Below, one piece after another: positions 45,990 to 58,202 of a stretch of 64,000 nt of DNA (positions are counted from its first letter, which is position 1; each line of letters opens with the position of its first letter). The stretch covers positions 62,001-126,000 of the forward strand of contig CM034408.1 in NCBI GenBank assembly GCA_019925095.2, written 5' to 3'. Below the pieces are notes generated by a model. It worked only from the letters and a program-made list of their open reading frames with translations. It was not told the DNA's origin and did no database searches. The DNA comes from Dendrolimus kikuchii (taxonomy: Eukaryota > Arthropoda > Insecta > Lepidoptera > Lasiocampidae). The translations under genes were made by a program, and so were the position numbers.

Positions 45990-46234
45990 GACGGCCTCTG
46001 TGGTTGAGCGGTCTAAGCCTTTGCCGGCCTACCTCACTGCAACGCAGAGGCTCCGGGTTCGATTCCTGGTATAGTAAATTTTGGAAACGTATTTTCTCCG
46101 TTATTTACTATGGTCTGGGTGTCTGGGATCGGCCCCAGAGTAGTCCGTTGTATATTACCCATAACACAAGCGTGACTTGCTTAATTTGGGGATATACAAT
46201 GTGCGTGTTTGTCTGCTGATTATTATAAAAAAAA
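45990..46234 (+). mobile_element. tRNA-derived SINE
   Basis: The head carries an internal RNA polymerase III A box (TGGTTGAGCGG, about 46001) and B box (GGTTCGATTCC, 46056-46066) at tRNA-like spacing. A tRNA-unrelated body and an A-rich end (TTATAAAAAAAAATT) follow. The head does not fold into a full tRNA, so it is a SINE and not a tRNA gene. A second copy lies at 58758-58938. Confidence 0.75.
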
Positions 46235-46289
46235 ATTAATGTCCGGTCCGTAATGTAACTGGAAGATTCCAAGCAGAATACTGAACTTA

Positions 46290-46600
46290 GGCAGTGGTGG
46301 ATTTACCAATAGGCTGATCAGGCTGGAGCCTAGGGCGACAGATTTTGGAGGGGCGGCAAATTTGGGGCCAATTTTCTTATATATTATGTCTTACACAATC
46401 TTCAAACTACGGCAAAAAGAAGGTCTAATTCAAGACTATACACGTCTCACGATATGTACACAAATCATAAAGTTACAATTTCATTCACAAAAAAATGATC
46501 TAATTAATATGATTGTTGTGAATTAGGGTACCGATTTATCGGTAGGGGCGGTAAAATTTGAATAGCCTACAGGCGTCATATTTCTAAATCCAACCCTGAA
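46290..46600 (+). repeat. Decayed interspersed repeat
   Basis: Contains GTGGATTTACCAATAGGC, CTAGGGCGACAGATTTTGG and AGGGGCGGCAAATTT. Related wording (GCGGCACTGAAGGTCAATCC) is seen near 19990-20030. Class not determined. Confidence 0.4.
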
Positions 46601-48441
46601 CTTAGGTCACCATTAATATAAGTAAGGTGCCTATTCAAACTCCGAGGGAGACACTAGTCTTCTGCCCACTTATTATGTAATATTGACTTTAAGATAACGG
46701 TTTTACTTTGTGTGCAACATAAATTCTTTGCCAAAGAGATGCATGCTCACTACTTACCTGAAAACGAACGTATGAGTTTGAAATGAGAGGTGGGTCGAAT
46801 TCTTTAACCACTAAGCCACTACGAATAGTATTATAACGAACTAAAGTAGGCGTTCGTCTCATAGATGTCGCATCTTGTCTTTTAACATTCTGTTTAATTC
46901 AATTGATTAGGAGTTACAGTTTGCTTGTATGTGCATTTTAAAAAGCTATATGTATTAAAATAATGGATGTCGTCTAGTACGTCTAGTCATGTAAGAATTA
47001 GAAACTGTTCATAATAACATAACACAAGTGTAATTAATATTGTGAATTGTACAAAACGTCGAGTTATTTCTAATAAAAAAAATACATTTTTTTTATAAAT
47101 TGTTAATTTTGGATTAGTTCTCCAGACCATTATTATTTTAATTATGCTACTATCTATGGTAGCCGTCACTGTCACTTAGTACGCGCTCTGTCATTTTCAG
47201 TGTAACCAGATTCGGAGGAATTCCACGATATTAGTAGAATAAGACATCAAATTTAGAGATTATACCGAAGATTATAAAAAAATAGCAGTTTCGTATAAGA
47301 CTTCAACACATATTTTAAAGAATTTATCATTATTGGAAGAAAGTTGTTGTCTTGCGTCTATGAACTACGAGTTCAAAATGACCAGTTTTGCATATCTCAT
47401 GAATTGTTTTAAATGTACAGTTAGCAAGAAAATGGCCATTTTATCCAAAAAAAATATGCCAATTGATCTTATTTTTGATACTGGTCAAAAACTTTTATGG
47501 GGACCAACCCAGGTTAGAGTACTAAAAAGTTGTATGAAAATTTTACATATTTTTTTCTTTTTGTTGTCAATTGATCCTGTTTCTAAAACTGACCTAAACT
47601 AAAACTTCTATCGGATCAACCGTTGTTGGAGTACTAAAAGAGACAATAAGCAAAAATCTTATTTCATATATTTTTTAAGAAGTTCAGTTTACCTTTTTTA
47701 TTTTTGCCATTTTTGACTTTTTTAGTGCTCCAATTACTTTTGGTTTTGATACAAATTTTTGATCAGTATCAGAAGTAAGAATTATTGACATTAAAGAAAT
47801 GTTTGTGTTTTTACACAATATACGGGAAAAGTTTTTTGCAATTTCTGACTTTTTTGGTACTCTTAGACTGGATTGGTCACAACATGTTAAAAATACTATA
47901 AACCACGAATATATTAAGGCTTAATCGTTTCACGTCTATATTATATGATAGCGTGGTCACACATCAGTACAGAGATATAACGATATTTTCACAGATTTCC
48001 AACACATATTACATATAACATACACAAGCATATAAAGTATTACGTGTACAAATGTACAACTCGTGACTCATAAAGAATATTAAAAATTTCCATGTCGATT
48101 TTTGATGTGTTAAATTTAATAGGGAGAGGCGGCAGAAATTGCTATAATTTTTCTAAATATAATATTAGTAATACTCGCTTTGGTGTCGTACTCTTTTTAA
48201 AAATATTAATTATATTGGGGAGTAAAAACGATAATTTTGATCCTATTCTTCAATCGTTTTGATACCCGGGTTTTATCTTAATTATTAATTTTATAAAATT
48301 AATAGTAGTAGTATATATATTCTTACTGCTTATTCTGATGTATTTTTAAGATAATTTGTTTTCATAGATTATTAAAAAAACTAAGGTCTTATAATAATAC
48401 TAACACAATTTTTTTATTTTATTTTCAGAATATTTTCTTTT
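46601..48441. other. AT-rich region without recognised feature
   Basis: No gene or repeat recognised. A short plus-strand open frame near 47333-47602 is AT-driven and has no coding character. Confidence 0.4.
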
Positions 48442-48712
48442 TTTATGTTTAAGGCTTGGCAACTAGGCCTTTAAGCCAAGTGCCGTTGTATTGTAGGCTA
48501 CAATCGACGTCATTCAACGGAGTTCTTGTGAAAAACCGAAAGGCCACATTTGGCTATATAGTTCACGTTTCTCGCAAAAACACACAATTACTACTCAAAA
48601 ACTATCAATATCCTACAACTATTGTTCATTTTAGAGTAATTTTACACATTTTTAGAAAATGAAACTGCACAGCACAACGTCTCCTTTCAGTTCCCGCCAA
48701 AAACCCCAATAA
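48442..48712 (+). repeat. Interspersed repeat, about 270 bp (copy 2)
   Basis: Second, well-preserved copy of the element at 7582-7850, same orientation. Confidence 0.7.
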
Positions 48713-48779
48713 AAATATTATAATAGATAAAATACAGATTTTCAAGTTAGAAATAGAGATTATACCTCTTACCATTCTG

Positions 48780-49142
48780 GCAACACTGTTCATTCATTAA
48801 AAAGTTTTAGTAGTTTCGGATGCTAAGCTTCTGTCCGTTCGTGATTATGTTTTCTATGCATTTCATCGTTTTTTCTTTATTTTAATCTTGTTATTAATTC
48901 GCTATAGTGAAGTGCTCAAAATTTCATTCAAGTGAAGCGATAAGGCGCTGTACTGCTGTCTCGGCGTCCTTTTATCGTCGTAATAGTGTTTTGAAAAAGT
49001 TTTTACAAAGTTTGTTACCTTGGGTGAAGTGTAGCGTGTGTTGTCATGTCTCAGAAGAACTTTATATCAAAGTACAAGTTAGATTAAATTGTGGTCCTGG
49101 GCGATAGATAAGTGTACAGAAAAAATGGAGTCTAGTATCGTA
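48780..49142 (+). other. Speculative 5' exon of a plus-strand gene
   Basis: A leader-like stretch ends in an ATG preceded by AAAAA (about 49124), six codons (MESSIV) and one base before a perfect GTAAGT donor at about 49143. Upstream sequence resembles an insect 5' leader. No downstream exon could be found in the window, so this remains a guess. Confidence 0.25.
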
Positions 49143-49599
49143 GGTAAGTGCGGCGTCGTTCGTAGCTGTATATCCAAACGATGAGACCTTGAATGGTCGC
49201 GTTTTTGAGAAGGTGCAATCATCTCATGTCATGCGACGAGGCCCCGGCGGCACCACGCGGCCCTTGCACCTGCCGCGATACAAGTTCGCAGCACAATTTA
49301 GACCATTTTCGGCAGCGCTATCTTATCATTGGCCTGTGTACACAATAGTGATAAAATTGTCCCTCGCTTTTGTAGAATTCAGCTGAACAACGCTATGGAT
49401 CAGATGCCTCGGTCATATAAAACGTCTCATTATATAATGTAACTAAGAATTAAAGATAAGTTTGTAAGACATGCATATTTATTTTTTTATATTTTAATTC
49501 TCATTATTCATGCTATTTTGATAGTTTCTTCTATTCTCAGAGGTTAAAATCCATCTAAATTAATATAAAATTACTGCTGCTTTTTTGTAACCAGTTTCA

Positions 49600-49900
49600 A
49601 AAATTGAGGAGGTTCTCAATTCATTGTAATTTTTTTATGTAGTATGTTCAGTTGTAACCTTTTTGTTTCTGAACTGATTTCGATAATATTTCTGTTTGAG
49701 TTTGATTCAGTACAACTTCAGGATAGCTTTGTATATTTCATTGTTACTGGATACCATATAAAGTAAAAAATAAATATTTTGTAGCAAAAAAGAAACTGTG
49801 TTTAGAAGTGCCTAAAAATCAAAAAGTAAATATTTCTACAATATCTGGAAGTCAGTGCCAAGTAAAACGTAAAAAAACAAGAACAAATTTGCAAAATATT
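49600..49900 (+). repeat. Decayed foldback-type repeat
   Basis: Begins near GAGGAGGTTCTCAATTCATT, as in the elements at 26265 and 63075. It has remnants of the TTTCTACAATATCTGGAAGTC and AAGTAAAACGTAAAAAA blocks. Confidence 0.5.
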
Positions 49901-49949
49901 TTTTTATTATTATTATTATTATTTTTCATTTGTTCATTTTTATAGATTA

Positions 49950-51222
49950 CTAGAGTTTACCCCGCGGCTCTGCCGCTCGTCAAACTCTAGTGCGTACCTC
50001 TTGTTTTAAGAGCAGACGTTAATACAGGATATGTTGTATTGTATTTTTATGTTGGTGCTATTTGCCCTCGGAAGTATTAAGTACTTCATTTTATATCGCA
50101 AACTATCCCATGAACCGGGATGAATAGTATCTATGTTCATTTTCGGTATTCAGACAGGCAGATCAAGTGAAAGTCGCATTTTTTTAAAGATTATGAATTT
50201 TTATATCCATAAACTTAATAAATGATTGGTCCCCCATACAAACTTTAATACCTTATTTGAACCCGTTCTAGTTTTATTTATATAACTAAATATTGTGTAA
50301 ACTACACAAATGACCAAAACTAACAAACATACTAAAACTGCCGAAACTACCAAATCTACCAACCAACACTACCAAATCCACCAACCAAAACTACCTAAAC
50401 TACCACAATTACCCAATCTACCAATCAAAACTATCACAACTACCAAAACCACCACAACTAACAAAACTACCACAACTACCAAAACTACCACAACTACCAA
50501 AACTACCACAACTACCAAAACTACCACAACTACCACAGCTACCACAACTACCAAAACTACCACAACAACCAAAAGTACCACAACTACCACAACTACCAAA
50601 ACTACCACAACTACCAAAACTACCACAACTACCAAAACTACCACAACTACCAAAACAACCCAAAGTACCAAAACTACCACAACTACCAAAATACCACAAC
50701 TACCAAAACAACCGAAATTACCAAACTACCAGCATAAACTACCGAAAATAGCAAAACTACCAACCAAATCTACCACAACTACCAAATCTGCCAAACAAAA
50801 CTACCAAAACTACCTTAACGACCAAATTGACCAAAATAAACAAAATGACGAAAATAACAAACCACAAATAAAAAACCTATCCTAGTTTCCGGTATAGACT
50901 TTACATAAATCTATCCCGAAATCTATCCCAGTATCTGGGATGAAAAGTATCCGTTAGCCACCCTCGTTATTCAAATTACATATATACCGAGTATCAGCCA
51001 AATTGGTTCAATAGTCTTTCCATAAAAGGATAAAAAACAGAGAGACAAATATTCTTTTATCCCGGAAACTATCCCATTTTCCGGGATAAAAAGTATCCTA
51101 TGTTCATTCTCGGCATCGAAAATATATATATACTGAGTTTCAGCCAAATCGGTCAAGTAGTTTTTACGTGAAAACGGAACAGACAGACAGAGTTACTTTC
51201 GCATTTATAATATTAATAGGGA
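49950..51222 (-). mobile_element. Helitron-like element with internal minisatellite (minus strand)
   Basis: Read on the minus strand it starts TCCCTATTAATATTATAAAT after an A at 51223. It ends in a hairpin with GCGGGGTAAACTCTAG followed by T. This is the Helitron plan. The 5' 200 nt are near-identical to the element at 51784, including the CCCGGAAAATGGGATAG inverted motifs. About 570 nt of the interior is a tandem array. No Rep/helicase ORF, so non-autonomous. Confidence 0.8.
50300..50880 (+). repeat. Minisatellite (ACTACCAAAACTACCACA)n
   Basis: Nested periodicity: a 9-nt unit alternating ACTACCAAA and ACTACCACA, giving an 18-nt higher unit, purer in the middle and decayed at both ends. It leaves a 191-codon plus-strand frame of Thr-Thr-Lys/Thr repeats and mirror open frames on the minus strand. 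All are by-products of the repeat length, not genes. Confidence 0.9.
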
Positions 51223-51352
51223 TACTTAAATATTCTTCTCTAGTATTTATTGCACGGAACAATAAAGTGTTAATTGCAAAACTTCTTATAGCTGACAGTT
51301 GATTTTCAAAATTGACTAAAATGACAGCTTGGTTGCAGATTCCTCTATAACA

Positions 51353-51670
51353 GATTTTTTTTATTGCACGAGTTCAACAAACAGGCAGATGGCCCACCTG
51401 ATGGAAAGCGATTACCATCACCTATAGACATTTGCTATACCAAAGGCATTAACAAATGAGCTGCTGCTCTCTTAATGGAGACTGGAACCAAACCTCTTAA
51501 TGCCGAAATACAACTCAAGGCTGTTATAGCAGCATACTCTAGACCAGGGGCGGTAGCCATCCAGACAGGCAAATACCCTACCACCTGGCTGTGGGTTATT
51601 TAATTGCCTCTAAGGGCAGGCTGCCTGGCCGCAGGAAATTGTATTGTTTCTCTGTTCCTGCACAGATAAA
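51353..51670 (+). repeat. MITE-like 'TTGCAGGA' repeat between the two Helitrons
   Basis: Diverged but nearly full-length copy, from TTTTTTATTGCACGAGTTC to TTCCTGCACAGATAAAAA. Confidence 0.75.
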
Positions 51671-51783
51671 AATTTTAACTTTTGCTGAAAACATTTATAA
51701 GTATTTACTTGTAAATGTTTAAAGTTTTCCACGCTTTAAGAATGGGATGCTGCGGGAAAGGAATTATTATCAAATCTTTCTTA

Positions 51784-52761
51784 TCCCTATTAATATTATA
51801 AATGCGAAAGTAACTCTGTCTGTCTGTCTGTCTGTCTGTCTGTTCCGTTTTCACGTAAAAACTACTGGACCGATTTGGCTGAAACTCAGTATATATATAT
51901 TTTCGATGCCGAGAATGAACATAGGATACTTTTTATCCCGGAAAATGGGATAGTTTCCGGGATAAAAGTATATTTGTCTCTCTGTTTGTTATCCTTTTAC
52001 GGAAAGACTTTTGGACCGATTTGGCTGATACTCGGTACATATGTAATTTGAATACCGAGGGTGGACAAGGGATATTTTTCATCCCGGATAATGGTATAGA
52101 TTTTGGGATAGATTTATGTAAAGATTATCCTAAAAGTAGGACAGGCTTTGGTTGGTTTTGTCCTTGAGCCCTTTTGCCCTTTTGCCCTTGTGCTCTTTTG
52201 CCCTTTTGCTCTTTTGCTCTTTTGCTCTTTTGCTCTTTTGCTCTTCGACTCTTTTTTGTCCATGTTGCTCTTTTGCTCTTCGACTCTTTTTTGTCCATGT
52301 TGCTCTTTTTGTCCTTTTTGCTGATGTTGTCCCTTTTGTCATTTTTATAGTTTTCATTGACGGGGGATAGATAAATAAAACTAGGACTGTTTGTAATAGA
52401 GGATGAAAGTTTGGATGAGACCAATCATTTCTCAAGTTCATAGATATAAAAATGCGATAGTAACTCGATATGTCTTTCTGTTAAGTTTTCGGAAAACACT
52501 GGGAATACTGGATCGTTTTTATTGTAATTTTGTTTAAATGTAGTTTTAATGCCGAAAATGGACATATATACTCATGCCAGGAGATCGGCATGAGAATATA
52601 TCAAGCATCGAGTTTGCGATATAAAATGAAGTGAATTTTTCGGGTGCAAATGGCACTAACATAAAAATGGTGTACATTGTAATCTGTATTAACGCCTGCT
52701 CTTTAAACAAGAAGCAGGAAGTAGAGGTTAACCCGCGGCGTAGCCGCGGGGTAAACTCTAG
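51784..52761 (+). mobile_element. Helitron-like element with internal minisatellite (plus strand)
   Basis: Starts TCCCTATTAATATTATAAAT after an A. It ends in the hairpin AACCCGCGGCGTAGCCGCGG, then GGTAAACTCTAG, followed by T. 978 nt, non-autonomous. It sits head to head with the element at 49950-51222. Confidence 0.85.
52150..52350 (+). repeat. Minisatellite (CTTTTGCTCTTTTGCC-type) in the Helitron
   Basis: An 8- to 10-nt unit (CTTTTGCT / CTTTTGCC) repeated more than a dozen times, followed by two copies of a longer unit with CGACTCTTTTTTGTCCATG. The Lys/Glu-rich minus-strand open frames here are repeat artefacts. Confidence 0.85.
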
Positions 52762-54880
52762 TAGCTTATATAAACTGCACAATATTTAAAAATATAATTT
52801 TGCTTAAAATTCTCTTAGAACATTTTAGCAGGTTTTGAAATGACACCCCTCAATTGTGTTTTTGTTTTGTATTTTCAAGGAGTCTGTGTTGCATATTTTT
52901 ATTAATTCTAAAAATGGAGATGTTTCATTTTTATATATTCATTTAATATTTATTAATAATATATAATTGATCTTGTTCTCTTCGCAAAAAGACATCTCAG
53001 GTCTGCTATAGATTACATTATTATGTTGTCAAACATTCCATATGAACTTGGGTGAAGTTTCTAATTCATATTATCAACCAGCTCAGCATAAACTAGATCC
53101 TCAGTAGCCATCTATGCTCTAAAACAAGTGTTAAACAATCAACAATAATCTACAATTTGAAATCTGTATTATCCTCTTCTAACTTTTAAAATATGCAGTG
53201 AAAAATTCAGAAAATGTTCAAAGTGGTAGAACTTAAAAAACTCTATATCAGTTTTAGGGTTCTATGTACGAAAGGTAAAGACTATAAATGTTAATCCCCC
53301 TTATGGAACACTTCACTGACAAGAGACAGAGAGACAGACACTTGGCCAAATTTTTGGTTGTGTTGAGTCTACATTTTTTATTTATTAGAAGCGGAAGGTT
53401 ATTTGGTTTAAAGGATGTTTTGACAACTGCACAGTTTTCATATGTAGATTAATTTTGCTAACAAAAAGTTCAAAATTCTTTGTCTTATTGGACTCAATGA
53501 GTGCCAGACTTCCAGTAACTAGAGTAGGCTGGGTGTCAGTTTTCAGAGCTGTGGACCACATCTTAGTAGATTATGCAGAGAACTGATGCTTTTGTAGACT
53601 GTGAGAAAGCGCTTTGACTTTATTGGAACCTGGATTGTTCTGGAGCCTGCAACAAATTAGTTGGTGTCAAATTCAAGAATATATTATTTTTTAAATTTAC
53701 AGCAAAAAATCGTATTACAAGTTTTTGGTTAATTTTAAAGGTTTTCTTTTAGATAATTTTGGAATAGTGCAACTTGTTTATTAATACTTTAAATAAACAA
53801 GATCAGTTGTAATCACAGCTAAATCACTTGAATGGCAGATAGTACATGAACCTTTTTATATGTATTGCCAAAAGCTAGTAAACCACATAATTCACCTGAT
53901 AAAAAGTTGTGACCGAAAATAATGGCGATTAGCAACATCAGGGCTGTTGCCAATTTTGAAGGTAATGAGAGATCAGTAGAATCAAATAATGCCCTACATG
54001 TTCATTTCCTTATCATAAACACAGTTACATAATTGCAGCTAATGTGCAATGCGCATGTGTGAGTAGTGTGTGATCCTCAGGGTGGCGATGTGTAGACACT
54101 GTCATGCACCAATTGTGATGAAGAAAGCTGGCCACTGTGAAATCTCATATGGGCTCACTTTCAGTGGATTATGTTCTTCCTTATGGAACTGGTTTGACAG
54201 TGCATTATGCAACTGATCATATTAGTACATTTGCGTATGACTTAGTTATAGTGTAAAGAGGGTAGTTTTTGAACATGTAGTACTTGCTTTTTTTAGTTGT
54301 GACCTAGGTTCTTATGTTTCATTGAGGGTTTGATATAATTTAAAAACTAGCCTTTTGGTGTGTTGGTTTGTTGACGAGCATCACGGTCCAAAGCGTCGGC
54401 GTCGCCCAATTAGCGCCTTTCAGCTATCGCGCTGTGACGCCGCACAGTCACCAATGTAAGAACATTGAAAGCGATACAAGTAATTCGCATTTTATTCCAA
54501 TATCCGATACAAAACGGCCATGCGTGAAGAAAATTCGCTTTGCTTTGGCACACTTTTGGATCGTCGATTGCAGACCGATCGCGATACATCTAGTACATTG
54601 ATTGTTATATTCAAACGTAGACTAAAATCCGAATAACCCATTAACGGTCACGCTTTTTTTTGGAAAATGAGGTAAACAATAAAAAAAAACACTTCAATTG
54701 AATTCTGTATTATATTTCATACGAAATGTAACCAATGATAAAGTTTGGGTTTCTGCCACTGTACAATCATGGTGTCAATATTTGGGTGGCGGCGAAGTTA
54801 AGAGGATGAACTTCTGGGTGGGGTATAGTTATAGGGCATATTCATTTATTATGTACAGAACTTTTTTAATTGTGTCATAA
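52762..54880. other. AT-rich region without recognised gene
   Basis: No gene recognised. A faint trace of the MITE-like repeat lies near 53880-53950. The stretch 54380-54620 is less AT-rich but has no identifiable coding content. Confidence 0.4.
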
Positions 54881-54883
54881 TGT

Positions 54884-54995
54884 ACTATGAAGGTCAAAGA
54901 CGCAAGTGAGGTGTGTAAGAATAAGCCTGAATGGCGCTCTGTTGTTCGTGCCTACCACACAAGGAAACTGGCGTGAAGTTATGTATGTATGTAAC
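54884..54995 (+). mobile_element. 5'-truncated LINE 3' end with (ATGT)n tail
   Basis: Short plus-strand copy encoding SEVCKNKPEWRSVVRAY and a stop, followed by ATGTATGTATG. Confidence 0.7.
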
Positions 54996-55599
54996 TTTTT
55001 TAATATAGGTTAGAAGGGTAAGGCCAAGGCGCCTTAGCCTTCGTGGTTATTTTTTTTATAACCAGCCAAAGTTAATTTTATATCTGAAGTAATAAATAAA
55101 TGTGCCTTATAACTATACCGCACCCGAACGTTTAAAGACCTACAGGTGGACTTAATTTTAGTTACAACTATAGAATGTTATTATATTCTTGCAATGATCA
55201 CTTACAAAGTTGGAACACCTACACGCCTGCCACACGACACCGCAGTCCACAGCATACCTACGATGACATCACAAATTAAAGTTTTTTTCGGAATGCGCCT
55301 CGAGTGATAAGTATGTTAAACAACAAAATTGTTCGTCGAAAGCTGATAAACAGTAGTCGCGGTGAACTTATGACATTGTTCTGCGTGTATGTGTGCCATG
55401 TTGTCTTTTGCAATTACCGAGATGATGTCACGGCGCCGCGCTTGCGCTCACTAGATCCGCTGACTAATGGCCGAAACGCCGCGGAGGCCGAGGGCTGAAC
55501 CACAAGAAAAACTACTTTATTATGCGCGTGACCGTCGCAACGTAACCTATCACAGACAACATTTTAACGCTAAAATTTCTTCATCGTATCACCAAATCG

Positions 55600-56066
55600 G
55601 GGAAAGAGTACAATTACCTGCAGTCGGGTGACAACTCATAGCCAGGTGCGTTTTTGCCTGTCTGGATGGTTATCACCACACACACCTTCCATGATCAAAT
55701 TGATCGTGTACTAGCAGAAGGTGATGTCAGGAGCCTTAAGAACTGACGAGTTATGAATGTCAAAGAAGCAAGTGAGGTGTGTAAGAATAAGCCTGAATGG
55801 CGCTCTGTTGCTCGTGCCTACCCCGCAAGGGAACTGGCGTGAAGTTATGTATGTTTGTATGTATGGATGGTTATCACCCATGTTCGAGAGTGTACCGCCA
55901 TAACAACATTGAGTTTAGTTCCGACATTAGTGCCAGGTTCCAGTCTCCCTTAAAGTGAGCGGCAGCGCATTGGTAGCATCTTTGATGTCACAAATGTCCA
56001 TAGGCGATGGGAACCGCTTTTCATCAGGTGGGCCGTCTGCCTGTCCGCTGAACTCACGCAATAAAA
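55600..56066 (-). repeat. MITE-like 'TTGCAGGA' repeat, interrupted by a LINE 3' end
   Basis: Minus-strand copy in two pieces (about 55600-55677 and 55865-56066), separated by the LINE fragment below. Confidence 0.75.
55678..55864 (+). mobile_element. 5'-truncated LINE 3' end with exact target duplication
   Basis: 187-nt insertion ending in GTTATGTATGTTTGTATGTAT and flanked by a perfect 14-nt duplication, GGATGGTTATCACC (55664-55677 and 55865-55878). Truncated start, microsatellite tail and a 14-nt duplication show target-primed reverse transcription. Confidence 0.9.
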
Positions 56067-56292
56067 AAATCTTACTCACTATGTTTTACCGTTGAATCTT
56101 TAATAGAACTCTGCTTGAGCGTTAAGACCACTCAGGAGGTCTGTTCGGACGATACTTTGAAGGTGTCACATCTTTAGTAGTTTGTCATTCGTAAACATCC
56201 AATAGCACAATTAAAATGTGACAGTAGACTCATTTATAAGACGTGTTCCAATGCCCTTTTCCCATGGCACTATATACCACACACATGGCACT

Positions 56293-56603
56293 AGATACGA
56301 CTATATATAAGTATACATATAAGGCCAACACTGCACATGCAATTCCTCACAACACCAACATGTAACAGATACACTCTACATTAGTATAAGTTTAGTATTA
56401 AAACTAGAATAAATTAATATAATAAGTTATTCTTAAGGTACACCAAAACAGAAAAATTACTACATATAATGTCACATACACTAACAAAAATAGACAATAA
56501 GCGTGTACGGAGTCTCAAATTTTTCATAGAAATTAAGTATTAAAAAAGGGTACGGAACTCGAGTCCGTAGAGATATATATAATAATAATAAAAAAAAATG
56601 CCC
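56293..56603 (-). repeat. Interspersed repeat, inverted partner of 31241-31545
   Basis: Well-preserved inverse copy of the 31241 element, from TATATATAAGTATA through CAACACTGCACATGCAATTC to GGTACGGAACTCGAGTCC. Confidence 0.65.
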
Positions 56604-58202
56604 TTTTCCCACGATAGATGTGATCAGGGTGCGTGTCTGCGTGTCCGAATTTGCAATGCTTTCACGCATTCTAGTTTCATGTTCATTAATAGATAGTAGA
56701 ATGTCTCCGATTCGATGTGACACGGTGAATTAAGAGAACACTAATATCCGTTAATTGAATTTAAACCACTTACTACGTCTATTATAGAAAAGTTATAAAA
56801 AGAAGAGAGAGAATGATACGACTAGCTCCGTGACAATAACCGTGTGCTTTTCCTCTCGATTCTCGGGATTTCGGGTTGCGAGTGTTGGCCGCTTGAAACG
56901 ATGCGGGTTCGACAATCCCGCCGCTAGGTTGGAACAATCGGGCGTACAAATACAAACAGATCACGTTGTTTATTATTCATGGGCTGGCGGCGGCGCGCGC
57001 ACGCGGCCCGCGCCGTTCCCTCTGTCCTCGTATAACTGTCTTCAGTTATTGACATCTGGCTGATCGCCGGTCGCCGGCGTCACTTCGGATTTCCGCTATT
57101 AACATTATACACACGACACGTAATTAATGTGTTATATACTTTTACACAACCTAAGTAGCGATTAGCGACTGAGGGGATTATTTTACATGCTTTTCTGAGA
57201 TATTTCATTTGCAGTCTTGCTTTTGCTTAACATTTAAAACTCTAAAACAACAACTCTTGTCTAAAGGCTACAAAATTCTTGACCTAGTGAGTAAAATCCA
57301 GCATTGAACTCGTATTAAATGGTTTGCATACGATTGATTCATCGTCGGGGCGCCAATAAAGCGGAGGCTGTTCTGCTATACACGTTTTGCACAATTTTAG
57401 TTAAATATTATGTGTTATGTCATTTCTACATATTTCGTGTACAGCTCGTTTTTCGCCTATTGGATAATGTACGTAACCTTCCTTTCAGTGTTGTCTGACT
57501 CCTGTAAACTTTGCTATAATGCTGTTCAAATTTTGCTGATATCAAATAGATGTGTCCATCCATACTCCGTCTATATATATATTGTCTCGGTTATTTATCT
57601 TGGAAACTACCGCGTTTATATAGATCAGATGAAATTTCGCAAAAAAACAGTTTATCCTGCATGCCTCTAGACAGTGTGCAGTGAAACTGCGAAAATGCAT
57701 AAAATTGTAACCCGCTATATTTGTAACTAAGGGATGAAAATAGTGTACTATTTTAAGGTTATGAAACCGAAGGTCGCATCCAGTGGGACATTCGTCAGTG
57801 AATGTGTATTGACTTTCATTTCAAGTCAATTAATTCACTCGGTTGATTGTTTTCTATTCCAAGTTGCTGAGTATTCCTGTGTTGTTGCAAAGGGGAGAAA
57901 CAACATAATCTCCAGCAATAATTCTAATCCAAAAGTCTTGTTTCAATAAAAGAGACATAAGAACGGTGACACATTATAAATAAAGTACAACTTGAACATA
58001 CAATCGGTAGAGTGAGCCAGACGAGTACGAGTCGACTACCGGTTCCCATACAAGGGCTACGTGCCACCAGATTGATGGTTTTCACTCCAAATGGACGTGC
58101 GGTTCTACCGCTAACTTCGACGATTTACAAGTTGAAAAGTACTGTTTTTATTACTTCTATTACTCCGACTGGAAAGCAAAATTATGTATTAGCGTTTATA
58201 AT
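56604..58202. other. AT-rich region with a GC-rich patch
   Basis: No gene recognised. A GC-rich patch at about 56985-57085 has no convincing exon. Confidence 0.4.

Noticed and set aside
46000..46070. tRNA gene
   Set aside because: A and B boxes are present, but the sequence does not form a full cloverleaf with acceptor stem, and it continues into a SINE body with an A-rich tail.
50300..50880. CRISPR array
   Set aside because: Tandem repeat without unique spacers, in a eukaryotic Helitron.
50310..50885. Mucin-like Thr-rich protein
   Set aside because: The frame is produced entirely by a minisatellite whose unit is a multiple of three; the reverse strand is equally open.
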